Below are positions 8,821 to 19,174 of a stretch of DNA of 44,428 nt, one piece after another. The notes under the pieces were generated by a model. That model searched no databases. It had not been told where the DNA came from and worked only from the letters and a program-made list of their open reading frames with translations. The stretch is from positions 1 through 44,428 of the forward strand of contig NZ_AYYR01000019.1 of assembly GCF_001435975.1 (NCBI RefSeq), read 5' to 3'. Each line of letters begins with the position of its first letter. The stretch's first letter is position 1. The DNA comes from Secundilactobacillus collinoides DSM 20515 = JCM 1123. GTDB lineage: Bacteria > Bacillota > Bacilli > Lactobacillales > Lactobacillaceae. The position numbers and the translations under genes were made by a program.

Positions 8821-9991
8821 GATTTTCCTCCGGTGATATCTTTGGTTGGACATGTTCGATCTTCTCGCCGTTCTTGACTGGTAAGTGAATGATAAAACGC
8901 GTCATTTCATTATCAGACGTCACGTAGATATAACCGCCGTGCCGGTCGACAATACTTTGGGCGATTGCCAGCCCTAAACCTGTTCCCCCCGTTGCTTTGG
9001 AACGCGATCCTTCAACCCGGTAAAACCGTTCAAACACCTGCTTGAGTGACGCTTCCGGAATCGGCGAGCCATCGTTTTCAACGCTCACCTGAATTTCCCG
9101 CTCACTCACCGGCTTTGACCGCAAAATAATATTGTGGCCGCCGTCACCGTACTTCAACGCGTTAGTAATCAAATTATTGAACACCCGACCCAATTTTTCA
9201 GCATCGGCTTCGATCTGTAAGGGCTTGTCATCGATGTCTACTGAGACTTTGATGCCCTTATCTTCTGCTTCAAGCTCAAAACTAGCGGCTAATTGTTCCA
9301 GCATTTGATTGATGTCAATTTTCGAAATGTTCATCGGCGTGTCTGTTTGGCGCATTTTGGTGTACTCAAAAAGATCCTCCACCAGCGACTTCATCTGTTT
9401 CGCCTTGCTAAACGCCGTATGGGTGTATTTAAGGATGTCATCTTCCGAATGGTACTGGTGGTCCTCAATCAAGCCAAGATAGCCAATAATGGACGTTAAA
9501 GGCGTTCTCAGGTCATGACTGACATTCGTGATCAGCTCATCCTTGGATTTTTCGATTCGCCGTTCATCCTCAATCGATGAAATAACCGAATCAACCAGCG
9601 CATTCACCGACGTTACCACACGCTGCGTGTCCCCCTTTAACGTAAACGGGATCCGGTGGTCAAAGTGACCGTTCGCGATGTAGTGCAGTTCGTCAATAAT
9701 GTGGCGCAACTGCATTTGATGATACCGCCGAATCAGTCGCCAATAAACGACACCCGCGTCCGCTGCAATCATCAGGCCAATAAAAATATTCTCCCAGCTC
9801 CACAGCTGGTAATGGTTCGGACCGATGACCATGGACCGTTTAATAATAAATATCCCGTCCTGTAACCCTGGATTGGTTTGAATCATGTCATTTAAAATCA
9901 CGATAACTGATAGGTTCACTAACAGTAAAATGACAATCGTTACAAACGCCTCCATGATGAGGGCACTTTTTTCTCGTGTGGTGAGTTTCAC
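8810..9991 (-). CDS. two-component sensor histidine kinase
   Basis: The 393-residue membrane kinase has two helices (about 11-34 and 69-85) enclosing a short extracellular loop. A HAMP-like linker (about 86-140), a HisKA domain with NVSHDLRTP (phospho-acceptor His159) and a HATPase_c domain with FNNLITNALKYG and TGGTGLGLA boxes follow. The short sensor loop suggests membrane or envelope sensing. GTG start with GGAGG six bases upstream. It follows the response regulator after a 104-base spacer containing a hairpin, and overlaps dacA by 11 bases, implying coordinated control of cell-wall carboxypeptidase. It resembles VanS/YclK-type kinases; the stimulus is unknown. Confidence 0.92.
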   Translation of the reverse strand: MKLTTREKSALIMEAFVTIVILLLVNLSVIVILNDMIQTNPGLQDGIFIIKRSMVIGPNHYQLWSWENIFIGLMIAADAGVVYWRLIRRYHQMQLRHIIDELHYIANGHFDHRIPFTLKGDTQRVVTSVNALVDSVISSIEDERRIEKSKDELITNVSHDLRTPLTSIIGYLGLIEDHQYHSEDDILKYTHTAFSKAKQMKSLVEDLFEYTKMRQTDTPMNISKIDINQMLEQLAASFELEAEDKGIKVSVDIDDKPLQIEADAEKLGRVFNNLITNALKYGDGGHNIILRSKPVSEREIQVSVENDGSPIPEASLKQVFERFYRVEGSRSKATGGTGLGLAIAQSIVDRHGGYIYVTSDNEMTRFIIHLPVKNGEKIEHVQPKISPEENREE

Positions 9992-10047
9992 GGCTATCCT
10001 CCAACCTTAATCTTTTTCCCCCGCCAAAGGCATGCTGATACTAAAAT

Positions 10048-10074
10048 CAGTTTCCAAACAGCGCCTGGAAACTG
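10048..10074 (-). terminator. intra-operon hairpin between regulator and kinase genes
   Basis: Nine-base arms CAGTTTCCA (10048-10056) and TGGAAACTG (10066-10074) pair perfectly around a nine-base loop. On the minus strand TGATTTTAG follows, a weak U-tract. It lies in the spacer between the response regulator and the kinase and could be an attenuating terminator or an mRNA processing stem. Confidence 0.55.
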
Positions 10075-10095
10075 AGTTTATTCACCCAACCTTGT

Positions 10096-10785
10096 CTAGT
10101 GGGTCTCAATCTTGTAACCGACACCCCAAACGGTCTGAATTACTTTTTCGCCGCCAGTTGCATCTTCAATTTTATCTCTCAAATGAGACACGTGCACCAT
10201 GACCGTTTTTGCAGAAACAATTGATTCCTGGCGCCAAACCCGTTCAAAAATTTCGTCAGCTGAAAAGACCCGGTTTGGATGGCTTGCCAGCAGATATAAA
10301 ATGCCAAATTCTAATGCAGTCAAATTTATTGGACTGCCTGCAATCGTTTTAACTTCGTGGGAGTCCTTGTTAATGGTCAGTGAACCGATGTCTAACACAT
10401 CCGGCTGGCTTTCTGTGACGTGATCCTGTGACCGTCGCAGCAGTGACTTGACCCGCGCCATAACTTCTAGCGGGTTAAATGGTTTCGTGACATAGTCATC
10501 ACCGCCACTGATCAATCCCTGAATCTTATCCATATCATCAGTCTTAGCAGACAGAATCAAAATCGGCAGTTCGGAATCTTTCCGTACTTCCTTGATAACT
10601 TCAATTCCGTTCATTTCGGGCATCATAATATCCAGAATCATCAAACCAATGTCTGGTGTGGTGTGTAGTTTAGTCAGTGCCTCCTTACCATTGTAAGCAG
10701 TCACTGGTTCATAACCTTCATTTTTAATGTAAATCTCTAATAATTGCGCGATTTCTTTATCATCATCAACAACTAAAATTTTCAT
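10096..10785 (-). CDS. OmpR-family two-component response regulator
   Basis: The 229-residue protein has a receiver domain (about 1-118) with the acidic pocket VVDDD, phospho-acceptor Asp52 in LMILDIMMPEMNG and conserved Lys in YVTKPF near residue 102. A C-terminal winged-helix DNA-binding domain (about 135-226) ends with the family signature VWGVGYKIE. It partners with the kinase encoded immediately downstream and belongs to the VanR/PhoP-like branch. Its own regulon may include the operon with dacA and possibly promoters with 11-bp phased repeats such as that of cfa; this link is inference. Confidence 0.93.
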   Translation of the reverse strand: MKILVVDDDKEIAQLLEIYIKNEGYEPVTAYNGKEALTKLHTTPDIGLMILDIMMPEMNGIEVIKEVRKDSELPILILSAKTDDMDKIQGLISGGDDYVTKPFNPLEVMARVKSLLRRSQDHVTESQPDVLDIGSLTINKDSHEVKTIAGSPINLTALEFGILYLLASHPNRVFSADEIFERVWRQESIVSAKTVMVHVSHLRDKIEDATGGEKVIQTVWGVGYKIETH

Positions 10786-10966
10786 AATTAATTTAATACT
10801 CCCTTATTCATAGAATTCGATCGATTACTACCGGGAAAGCATCGTGACTTCAAAAATCACAAAACACGATCGCTTATATCTATATTAACAAAAGTCGAAT
10901 AATCATTCAGCAATTTATTACGTAACTTATGATGAGTGTAAACTGGTTTAGGGTTTCTTAAGAAAC

Positions 10967-11096
10967 AGAGTGCGGAGGCAGACGGTTAGAGAGCGGAGCG
11001 TAAGTAACTTTCGGTTTGAAATCCCGGTTTTGGATTTCAGACCGGAAGTTGCTTACGCGGGAGCTCTCTGCCTGCCGGAGCACGTTTCGGCACGGT
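10967..11096 (+). repeat. palindromic intergenic element, copy A
   Basis: A ~130-bp imperfect palindrome running from AGAGTGCGG to GGAGCACGTTTCGGCACGGT. Outer arms pair across the element. Inner arms (GTAAGTAACTTTCGG on the left, CCGGAAGTTGCTTAC on the right) are also complementary and nearly equal to those of copy C. It is preceded by TTAAGAAAC, as is copy B. Confidence 0.85.
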
Positions 11097-11149
11097 AAGA
11101 ACAAAGTCCCATGTAAATCGGGCCTTTTACTAGTGTAAAATTAAGAAAC

Positions 11150-11277
11150 AGAGTGCGGAAGGAAGCGGTTTGGGGGCGGCGTGTAAGGGCAACTGACTGG
11201 AAATCCCGAACTTGGATTTCCGGTCAGTTGTCCTTACACATTAGCCTCCAGCTTCCTGGAGCACGTTTCGGCACGGT
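11150..11277 (+). repeat. palindromic intergenic element, copy B
   Basis: Same outer arms as copy A. Inner arms are different but self-complementary (AACTGACTGGAAATCC with GGATTTCCGGTCAGTT). The DNA from 11278 to 11700 beyond it has no supportable gene or repeat. Confidence 0.85.
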
Positions 11278-11713
11278 AAATATAGATTTCCAATTCTACC
11301 AAGCCTTCAAACAAAGCGTGAAAAGCAGTCATTTCAGCTATGACCCCAAAACCAAGTCGCCAAAGCAACGCTGTCTCAGAAACACTCTGCGTACCGTGGA
11401 CATCACCAGCGACCTCAAAAATTTAAGAGGCAGAACCAAAATCTCCCCTCTCATCACCCAACCTATCTTAAACTACGTCACAGCATAACGAAAGGTGCGA
11501 AATAAGATTTCTAATCCCAACGATTAATCATCAGGGTCTAAGTGCATCCGCAACGTGACTTGTAACGCCCAAAACTAAATCATCAAAAAAGATAATTCTT
11601 ATCTATTCGATGCACTCAATGCGTCAGTCATAAGTATCGCAATCACAACTAATCCAGTCATGTCAGCAATTCCATACCATAGTTTGCACCGTCAGGCTTA
11701 AACTTAACTAAAA

Positions 11714-11751
11714 AAATAAGAACTGACTTTGGATTCGTCAGTTCTTATTTT
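11714..11751 (-). terminator. terminator of guaB
   Basis: Fourteen-base arms at 11714-11727 and 11737-11750 (AATAAGAACTGAC core) pair perfectly, and the minus strand continues with a T run. It lies about 85 bases past the guaB stop. Confidence 0.85.
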
Positions 11752-11834
11752 AATCTTTTTATTCGAGATTTGTTATTTATTTTTTCGTAACAAAGTTGCT
11801 TACGTTCAACCCTTAAAGCGACTGACCCACACGC

Positions 11835-13055
<1,221 letters not shown>

Positions 13056-13228
13056 TCATCAAACTGTTATTTTTTTATTCGTGATTTAGCCCTTCATTGC
13101 CTGAAATGAACAGTAAATAAATTATGATTCCGAAGATTTGGAACGATTTATCCGCCTATAAACGAAATATTCGGGGTTTCATGTAAGCGTAGTCATCACC
13201 CATTTGTGGTGCTTTTTGAGCAAACTAA

Positions 13229-13267
13229 AAGCACGCTGGCAATTGGTTAGAATCGCAACGTGCTTTT
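13229..13267 (-). terminator. possible terminator downstream of the DUF1129 gene
   Basis: AAAGCACG (13229-13236) pairs with CGTGCTTT (13260-13267); the loop is long (23 bases) and the minus strand continues with TTTAG. It is the only hairpin of note in the 440-base interval 12978-13417, which otherwise holds the guaB upstream region. Confidence 0.4.
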
Positions 13268-13417
13268 GTTTGTTGAAATTATTGTTTTGTATTTCGGTAT
13301 AAGTCGCTTTTCACTCGCAATGCATTTTAAGCTTTGCCCGTCTTGGCAACAAAACTGAAATCTGTTTCAGAAGGCTGAAGGTTAAAAGACCGCCCTCAAA
13401 AAGCCGCCTGCCACACG

Positions 13418-14182
13418 CTACCTTCTCTGGGAATTCCCCGTAAAGAATCCTTGGCGAAGGTCGTAATGCTGCTTGACGAACCACGCACCGACACCGGTCA
13501 GCACACCTAATACTAACTGTGCCCATGGTGTCATTACTGGGTTCAAGATGCCTGGCAAGTATGCCATGCCGTAGAACAGGACAAGCCATGCCAGTACGAA
13601 CACGATTGCCAGCAGGATCCGAATCCACAACGACATAGAATGTTTACGTTTTGAATCAAACATCCGTGGAATAGCGGGCAGAGCCAACCCGGCAATCACC
13701 CCAGAAAGGATGATGGACGTGATGCCGACTGGCGACCCGTTCTTCTGTGCTGATGGGGAAACGATGTAGAGGATCCCGAACATCAAACTGAAGATGGTAA
13801 AGAACCAGAGACCGTTGTAAAGCGCACTTGGCCAGTATGGATCCGGTTCACTGGCGTCTCGCTTTGGTCCCTCGACAATTTCCTTCACACGGGCGTGAAC
13901 ATCCCCACCATATAGATTTTTCGCAGTCTTCCCCGTTTTTTGGCCCTCTTGAAGATCAGCAACCATTTGATTAATGATTTCGGCCTTCTTATCAACGGTC
14001 AATTTAGGCTGTTCCTGCAAAGCTTGATTAAAGCGGTACATGTAATCGGCATTTCGCTTAGTTAAGCCGATGTTATCAAAGACGGCGCGCTCACTTTTGG
14101 CGGCAGAGTTGCGGTCTTGATGGACGTCAGCATTTCGATTACGCTGCTGAGCGCCCGCGTTGCGTGGTTCGTTATCACTCAC
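13418..14182 (-). CDS. DUF1129 family membrane protein
   Basis: The 254-residue protein has a hydrophilic N-terminal half (1-115) rich in asparagine, arginine and glutamine near the start, then four to five membrane helices (about 120-240) and a short basic tail. This layout and the position beside ychF and guaB match the DUF1129 family of lactobacilli, whose function is unknown. The GTG start has AAGGAGG eight bases upstream. Palindrome copy C begins only 20 bases before the start codon, so any promoter must lie within or beyond the repeat array. Confidence 0.8.
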   Translation of the reverse strand: MSDNEPRNAGAQQRNRNADVHQDRNSAAKSERAVFDNIGLTKRNADYMYRFNQALQEQPKLTVDKKAEIINQMVADLQEGQKTGKTAKNLYGGDVHARVKEIVEGPKRDASEPDPYWPSALYNGLWFFTIFSLMFGILYIVSPSAQKNGSPVGITSIILSGVIAGLALPAIPRMFDSKRKHSMSLWIRILLAIVFVLAWLVLFYGMAYLPGILNPVMTPWAQLVLGVLTGVGAWFVKQHYDLRQGFFTGNSQRR

Positions 14183-14201
14183 GTTAGTTTCCTCCTTGGC
14201 T

Positions 14202-14755
14202 AGAGTGCGGAAGCAGGCGTTTAGAGAGCGGAGCGTAAGTAACTTTCGGTTTGAAATCCCGATTTTGGATTTCAGACCGGAAGTTGCTTATGCAGGAGCT
14301 CTCTGCCTGCTGGAGCACGTTTCGGCACGGTAAAATAAAAAGTAGAGTGCGGAGGAAAGCGGTTGGGGGGCGGAGTGTAAGACACTTTGGGCCGAAAAGT
14401 CCGGTTCTGACTTTTTGGACCGAAGTGCCTTACGCGGTAGCCCCCTGCTTTCCGGAGCACGTTTTGGCACGGTAAAATAAAAAGTAGAGTGCGGAGGAAA
14501 GCGGTTGGGGGCGGAGCAGAAGCGACTTTCGGCAGAAATTCCTGAACTTGGAATTTTTGCCGGAAGTTGCTTCTGCAGTAGCCCCCTGCTTTCCGGAGCA
14601 CGTTTCGACACGGTAAAATAAAAAGTAGAGTGCGGAGGAAAGCGGTTGGGGGCGGAGTGTAAGGCACTTTGGGCCGAAAAGTCCGGTTCTGACTTTTTGG
14701 ACCGAAGTGCCTTACGCGGTAGCCCCCTGCTTTCCGGAGCACGTTTCGGCACGGT
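14202..14755 (+). repeat. tandem array of four palindromic elements (copies C, D, E, F)
   Basis: Copies lie at 14202-14331, 14344-14473, 14486-14614 and 14627-14755, a 141-142-bp period, joined by the linker AAAATAAAAAGT. Outer arms of D, E and F are almost identical. D and F share inner arms (ACTTTGGGCCGAAAAGTC with its partner), while E carries different, still complementary inner arms (AAGCGACTTTCGGCAGAAAT with its partner). C resembles A. No credible protein is encoded: reading frames here are a by-product of the repeat. DNA at 14756-14915 shows nothing else. Confidence 0.9.
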
Positions 14756-14915
14756 AAAATAAAAAGTACTGTGTAAATTGGTTCTTTAGTTCATCTAAAT
14801 ATAAACAGCGTAATAGTTAAAAATGCAAGGCTAGTGAAAATTAAACCCCAATGCTAGAGTGCAGACTGAACTTTACAGGCAAATCGTTAAAATCTTTAGT
14901 TCCGTCTTTCTTTGC

Positions 14916-15008
14916 CACCCAGCCAAAACGTGTTCCGCAAGGCAAGGGGCTCCTGCATAAGGGACTTTGGCCCAAAAAGGCAAACCCGGCCTTTTTCGGC
15001 CAAAGTCA
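14916..15008 (-). repeat. palindromic element, truncated copy G
   Basis: Opposite orientation to copies A-F. It begins at CACCCAGCCAAAACGTG, contains both inner arms (CTTTGGCCCAAAAAGG with CCTTTTTCGGCCAAAG) and stops where the second outer arm should begin, directly before copy H. Confidence 0.8.
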
Positions 15009-15020
15009 GCGCTTCTTTTC

Positions 15021-15150
15021 CACCCAGCTAAAACGTGTTCCGCAAGGCAAGGGGCTCCTGCATAAGGGGCTTTGGCCCAAAAAGGCAAACCCGGCCTTTT
15101 TCGGCCAAAGTCCCTTATGCTCCGCCCCTAAACGCCTTGCTGCACACTCT
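15021..15150 (-). repeat. palindromic element, copy H, abutting the ychF stop codon
   Basis: A full copy in the same orientation as G with nearly identical inner arms. Its last bases (GCACACTCT on the plus strand) meet the first base of the ychF stop codon at 15150, so the element would be the first thing transcribed after ychF and could act as its terminator or 3' stabiliser. Confidence 0.85.
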
Positions 15151-16250
15151 TACACATTAAACCTAAACTCCACAATATCTCCATCCTGCATCACATAATC
15201 CTTACCTTCAACTCGCAGCTTCCCAGCTTCCTTGACCTTGGCCTCTGATTCTAGGTCATCCAAGGCATCAAAGGCCATCACTTCGGCACGGATAAAGCCG
15301 CGTTCGAAGTCCGAGTGAATAATGCCGGCTGCTTGAGGAGCCTTTGTGCCTTCTTTAAAGGTCCAAGCACGAGTCTCCTTGCCACCAGCCGTGAAGAAGG
15401 TTTGCAGGCCTAAGAGGTGATAAGAAGCACGAATAAGACGATTTAAACCAGGTTCCTCAACGCCCTCGGCTTCAAGGAAGTCCTTCTTTTCGTCAGCATC
15501 GAGTTCAGCAATCTCTTCTTCAGCTTCGGCAGCAACGCCAATGGCTTCGGCGCCTTCCTTAGCAGCGTAATCTTGGATCGGTTTGAAATACTTAGAGGCT
15601 TCCGGATCCGCCATGTCGTCTTCAGCAATGTTGGCCACGTACAGCACTGGTTTGCTAGTCAGCAAGAATAAGCCCTTAACGATTGGTTGTTCGTCTTCAG
15701 TAAAGTCAATGCTCCGAACGCCCTTACCAGCTTCCAGAACGGGTTTGATTTTTTCCAAAACAGCCAGTTCAGCCTTGGCTTCTTTGTCGTTTCCCTTGGC
15801 GGCCCGTTGAACCTTAGCCAGCCGCTTGTCAACGGCATCTAAGTCAGCGAGACCAAGTTCCAAGTTAATGGTCTCGATATCATCGATGGGATCGATCTTC
15901 CCCGAAACGTGGGTGATGTTATCATCGTCAAAGGCACGAACAACGTGCACGATGGCGTCGACCTGACGAATGTTTTCCAAGAACTTGTTTCCAAGTCCTT
16001 CACCCTTGCTGGCACCCTTCACGATTCCGGCAATGTCGGTAAATTCGAAGGTTGTTGGCACGACTTTCTTGGCTGGAATGAGTTCCTGGATCCGGTCCAA
16101 GCGCTTATCTGGCACTTCAACCATCCCAACGTTGGGGTCGATGGTAGCAAATGGGTAGTTGGCCATTTCGGCACCAGCGTTGGTAATCGCGTTAAATAGG
16201 GTTGACTTGCCGACGTTCGGCAGGCCGACGATTCCTGCAGTTAATGACAT
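15150..16250 (-). CDS. ychF: YchF/OLA1-family P-loop ATPase/GTPase
   Basis: This 366-residue protein is a conserved, ribosome-associated P-loop nucleotidase. It has the G1 motif GLPNVGKST (residues 8-16), the [11 protein letters not shown] switch, [10 protein letters not shown] (G3), a coiled insertion (about 125-200) and a C-terminal TGS domain ending FRFNV. The family prefers ATP over GTP and is implicated in stress and translation control. The ATG at 16250 matches the family N-terminus ([17 protein letters not shown]); AAGGAAG lies rather far upstream (15 bases). It follows DUF951 and parB in one transcription direction. Confidence 0.95.
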   Translation of the reverse strand: MSLTAGIVGLPNVGKSTLFNAITNAGAEMANYPFATIDPNVGMVEVPDKRLDRIQELIPAKKVVPTTFEFTDIAGIVKGASKGEGLGNKFLENIRQVDAIVHVVRAFDDDNITHVSGKIDPIDDIETINLELGLADLDAVDKRLAKVQRAAKGNDKEAKAELAVLEKIKPVLEAGKGVRSIDFTEDEQPIVKGLFLLTSKPVLYVANIAEDDMADPEASKYFKPIQDYAAKEGAEAIGVAAEAEEEIAELDADEKKDFLEAEGVEEPGLNRLIRASYHLLGLQTFFTAGGKETRAWTFKEGTKAPQAAGIIHSDFERGFIRAEVMAFDALDDLESEAKVKEAGKLRVEGKDYVMQDGDIVEFRFNV

Positions 16251-16286
16251 AGTTTAAATTCACGCTTCCTTATAGATTTAATATGG

Positions 16287-16481
16287 TTATTGCGCGTCCT
16301 GGTCGGCTTTCTCCAGAACTTTTTTGAGTTTCTTTTCAAATTCGCGGCGGGACAGCATCACAATGTGGCCGCACCCGGTACACTTGATTTTGATATCCGC
16401 ACCCATCCGAATGATCTGCCAGCGGTTAACACCACATGGATGCGGTTTTTTCATTTCGACAATATCGCCAAAATCGTACAT
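16287..16481 (-). CDS. DUF951 small zinc-ribbon-like protein
   Basis: The 64-residue basic protein matches DUF951: DIVEMKKPHPCG, NRWQIIRMGADIKIKC and CxxCGHIVMLSRREFEKK with cysteines that could bind one metal ion. It lies between parB (17 bases upstream) and ychF, its usual place in Firmicutes. AGGG lies seven bases before the ATG. Function is unknown; nucleic-acid association is a guess from the ribbon. Confidence 0.9.
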   Translation of the reverse strand: MYDFGDIVEMKKPHPCGVNRWQIIRMGADIKIKCTGCGHIVMLSRREFEKKLKKVLEKADQDAQ

Positions 16482-16498
16482 AAAATCACCCTCATTTG

Positions 16499-17377
16499 CT
16501 AGTCTAAATGAACGTCTAAAATGTCTAAGATGCGGTTCAGATCATCGTCAGAGAGGTATTCAATTTCAATACGGCCCTGACCTTCTTTATTTTCGTTAAT
16601 GGAAACTTGCGTGCCAAACTTTTCCTGCATGGCGTTTTCACCCGCGCGCAGGTACGGTGACTTCTGCTTGGTGCGCTTCTTTGGTTTTTCAGCAGCCTGC
16701 CCGTTCATTTTGTCGACGACGCTTTCCAGCGCCCGAACAGTCATTTTGCCATCAGCGGCGCGGTTAGCAAGGCTGACCATGTGGCTGCGATCCTTCAGTG
16801 ACAACAAAGTCCGCGCTTGTCCCATGGACAGCCGTTTCTTCTGCAGTAGTTCCTTGACCTGTTTTGGCAAGCCGAGCAAACGCAGGTAGTTGGCGATGTA
16901 TGGCCGACTCTTTCCCAAACGTTTCGAGACTTCGTTTTGCGTCAGCTTGAGGTTGGTCATCAGCATTTCGTATGCTTCAGCCTCTTCAAGCGGTGTTAAA
17001 TCCTCACGCTGCAAGTTTTCCAGTACAGCAATTTCCATCATCTGGGACTCACTGACTTCCCGAATGATTGCCGGAATTGTGTCATTTTCAACCATTTTTG
17101 ACGCCCGGAAACGACGTTCACCCGCGAGAATTTCGTAGCGGGTGACTTCGGGGTCCGGCTGACGCACGATGATTGGCTGGAAAACGCCAGACTTCTTGAT
17201 GGATCGTGCCAGGTCCTTCAGCGCTGCCGTGTCAAACTTCTGGCGTGGCTGATAAGGGTTGGGCCGAATCTGTTCCAACTTAATATCAACGACTGTTTCG
17301 GCCTCGGGATCGACGCTGTTATCTGCAAACAGCGCTTCGATACCGCGCCCTAAGCCTTTATTATTTTTGTTTGCCAT
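16499..17377 (-). CDS. parB: chromosome partitioning protein ParB/Spo0J
   Basis: The 292-residue CTP-dependent DNA clamp loads at parS sites and spreads on DNA to organise the origin region. GLGRGIEALF at the N-terminus is the ParA-interacting segment. The ParB/Srx domain contains IRPNPYQPR and the CTP-binding GERRFRA motif. A central helix-turn-helix (LTQNEVSKRLGKSRPYIAN) and a C-terminal dimer domain follow. The ATG at 17377 overlaps the end of parA by 17 bases, so the pair is translationally coupled. A longer start at 17422 is less likely. Confidence 0.95.
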   Translation of the reverse strand: MANKNNKGLGRGIEALFADNSVDPEAETVVDIKLEQIRPNPYQPRQKFDTAALKDLARSIKKSGVFQPIIVRQPDPEVTRYEILAGERRFRASKMVENDTIPAIIREVSESQMMEIAVLENLQREDLTPLEEAEAYEMLMTNLKLTQNEVSKRLGKSRPYIANYLRLLGLPKQVKELLQKKRLSMGQARTLLSLKDRSHMVSLANRAADGKMTVRALESVVDKMNGQAAEKPKKRTKQKSPYLRAGENAMQEKFGTQVSINENKEGQGRIEIEYLSDDDLNRILDILDVHLD

Positions 17378-18134
17378 GAGCAGCTGCCACTTCCTTTGCG
17401 AGTTCGGTATAAACGATTGCACCAGTTGATTTTGCGTCGTAGTCCATGATTGGCACCCCGTGACTTGGGGCTTCTGAAAGCCGCACGTTACGAGGAATGA
17501 TGGTCTTGTAAACTTTATCCTTGAAGTACTTCTTCACTTCGTCGTTGACTTGGTGTCCCAGTTTAGTCCGGGCATCGAACATGGTCAATAAAACGCCCTC
17601 GATCTTTAAATCGGGGTTGAAGTGTTTTCTAACCAGTTGAATCGTGTTCAACAGTTGGCTGAGCCCTTCCAAAGCGTAGTATTCGCTTTGAACCGGAATC
17701 AGAATTGAGTTGCTGGCCGTAAAGGCGTTGATGGTCAACAGTCCCAGCGAAGGCGGACAATCGATCAAAATGAAATCGTAGTCGTCGCCAATCGTTTTTA
17801 CAGCGTCTAACAGCCGGGTCTCCCGCGCAATCTGAGAAGTCAATTCAATTTCGGCGCCAGACAGTTGAATCGTGGCTGGCGCAATATCTAAGTCTTTATG
17901 TGTCGTATGCAGGATAACATCTTTGATTGGTTCTTCGTTAACCAAAACGTCATAGATATCCTTAGTAATTGACGATTTAGCGATTCCCACCCCACTGGTG
18001 GCGTTCCCCTGCGCATCGATATCGATAATGAGGACCCGGTTGCCCAGATTGGCTAAACCAGCGCCGAGGTTAACGCCTGTGGTCGTTTTACCAACGCCGC
18101 CTTTTTGGTTTGCAAGCGCAATTATATCTGCCAT
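17361..18134 (-). CDS. parA: chromosome partitioning ATPase ParA/Soj
   Basis: This 257-residue Walker-type ATPase binds DNA as an ATP dimer and works with ParB in origin segregation and control of replication initiation. The deviant Walker A KGGVGKTT is at residues 11-18, the A' motif IIDIDAQGN near 38-46, and Walker B ILIDCPPSLG near 120-130. It lies between noc and parB in the conserved origin-proximal order. Confidence 0.96.
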   Translation of the reverse strand: MADIIALANQKGGVGKTTTGVNLGAGLANLGNRVLIIDIDAQGNATSGVGIAKSSITKDIYDVLVNEEPIKDVILHTTHKDLDIAPATIQLSGAEIELTSQIARETRLLDAVKTIGDDYDFILIDCPPSLGLLTINAFTASNSILIPVQSEYYALEGLSQLLNTIQLVRKHFNPDLKIEGVLLTMFDARTKLGHQVNDEVKKYFKDKVYKTIIPRNVRLSEAPSHGVPIMDYDAKSTGAIVYTELAKEVAAAHGKQK

Positions 18135-18152
18135 TGGTTAGTTGTCACTCCT

Positions 18153-18983
18153 TTATGATTTCTTGATGATGTCAATGGTGATGCGGTAGTGGTCATCGCC
18201 GTCTTCTTCCGAGGTTTGAACCTGAAGACCAGCATCCGTCACCATTTTCACTGACTCACGAATCGTATTGACTGCCACCCTGGTGTCCGCTGAAACGGAG
18301 TGCAAGGTCGGTTTCGGTTTGGCCTTGGCCTTTGACCGCTGAATCAGCCGTTCGGCATCTTTCACGGTCAGATGGTCGGTTTCGATCCGCTTCAGCAGTT
18401 TTTCCTGCTGTTTATCGGTCACTGCAAGCAACGCCCGCCCGTGTCGTTCACTGATTTCGTGTTTCATCATGGCATCCTGTACTGGCTGGCTGAGTTTCAG
18501 CAACCGAAGTTTGTTGGCCACGAAGGACTGACTCTTGCCGATCTCCTTGGCTAACGATGCCTGGGTCAGATGATTGAGTTTCATCAGTGACCGGTAAGCC
18601 TGAGCTTCCTCAATTGGTGAGAGCCCTTCCCGTTGCAGGTTTTCAATCAGTGCCAGTGACGCGGTCTCGTCGTCTGACAGGGTCTCGATAATGGCCGGAA
18701 CTTCCTGCCAGTGCAGTGAATTTATCGCCCGAAACCGGCGTTCTCCGGCAATGATCTCATACTTTTTGTCCTCGTACTCCCGCAACACGATCGGCTGCAG
18801 CAGACCGTGATCCGCAATGGTCTGCGCCAGTTCTTCGATGCCCCGTTCGTCAAACACTTGCCGCGGCTGAAACCGGTTAGGCACAATCGTGTTCACCGGA
18901 ACCATGACGACGTTTTGTTTGACCGTTTCATCACTGTTATCTTCCTTATTCGAATTGTTTCTGCCAAATAATGAAAAACCCAT
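18153..18983 (-). CDS. noc: nucleoid occlusion protein Noc
   Basis: A 276-residue ParB paralogue. The N-terminal MGFSLFGRNNS stretch fits the short amphipathic membrane-targeting helix of Noc and is absent from the ParB encoded downstream. The CTPase core has NRFQPRQVFDE and GERRFRA, and the helix-turn-helix is LTQASLAKEIGKSQSFVAN. In Bacillus, Noc binds its own sites, forms a CTP-gated clamp and blocks division over the nucleoid. Position between rsmG and parA is the conserved one. ParB paralogue identity versus Noc rests on the N-terminus and synteny. Confidence 0.9.
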   Translation of the reverse strand: MGFSLFGRNNSNKEDNSDETVKQNVVMVPVNTIVPNRFQPRQVFDERGIEELAQTIADHGLLQPIVLREYEDKKYEIIAGERRFRAINSLHWQEVPAIIETLSDDETASLALIENLQREGLSPIEEAQAYRSLMKLNHLTQASLAKEIGKSQSFVANKLRLLKLSQPVQDAMMKHEISERHGRALLAVTDKQQEKLLKRIETDHLTVKDAERLIQRSKAKAKPKPTLHSVSADTRVAVNTIRESVKMVTDAGLQVQTSEEDGDDHYRITIDIIKKS

Positions 18984-19174
18984 GACGACTCTCCCTCCAA
19001 TACCTAGGAAGTGTTGTTAAATACTTGTTCAGCGGCCCGTTAATGAAAACGATATCCCGCTGACTTTAAAAACACGTTATGGCTAGGTGAAATAGCATTC
19101 CTCTGCCCTGTTGCACAGGTCGCGCTGTCAGTTATGTTGCCGCCCCGACCATCGATCTACGGTCAATGGCGAAG

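Noticed and set aside
13160-13180. PurBox-like CCGAATATT upstream of guaB (minus strand)
   Set aside because: One box is reasonable, but the second, inverted candidate lies at the wrong distance and none occurs upstream of the other purine genes, so PurR control is not supported.
14272-14752. Two ~155-codon open frames inside the tandem palindrome array
   Set aside because: They arise from the repeat: both read the same units in different frames, with no ribosome binding site and no family resemblance.
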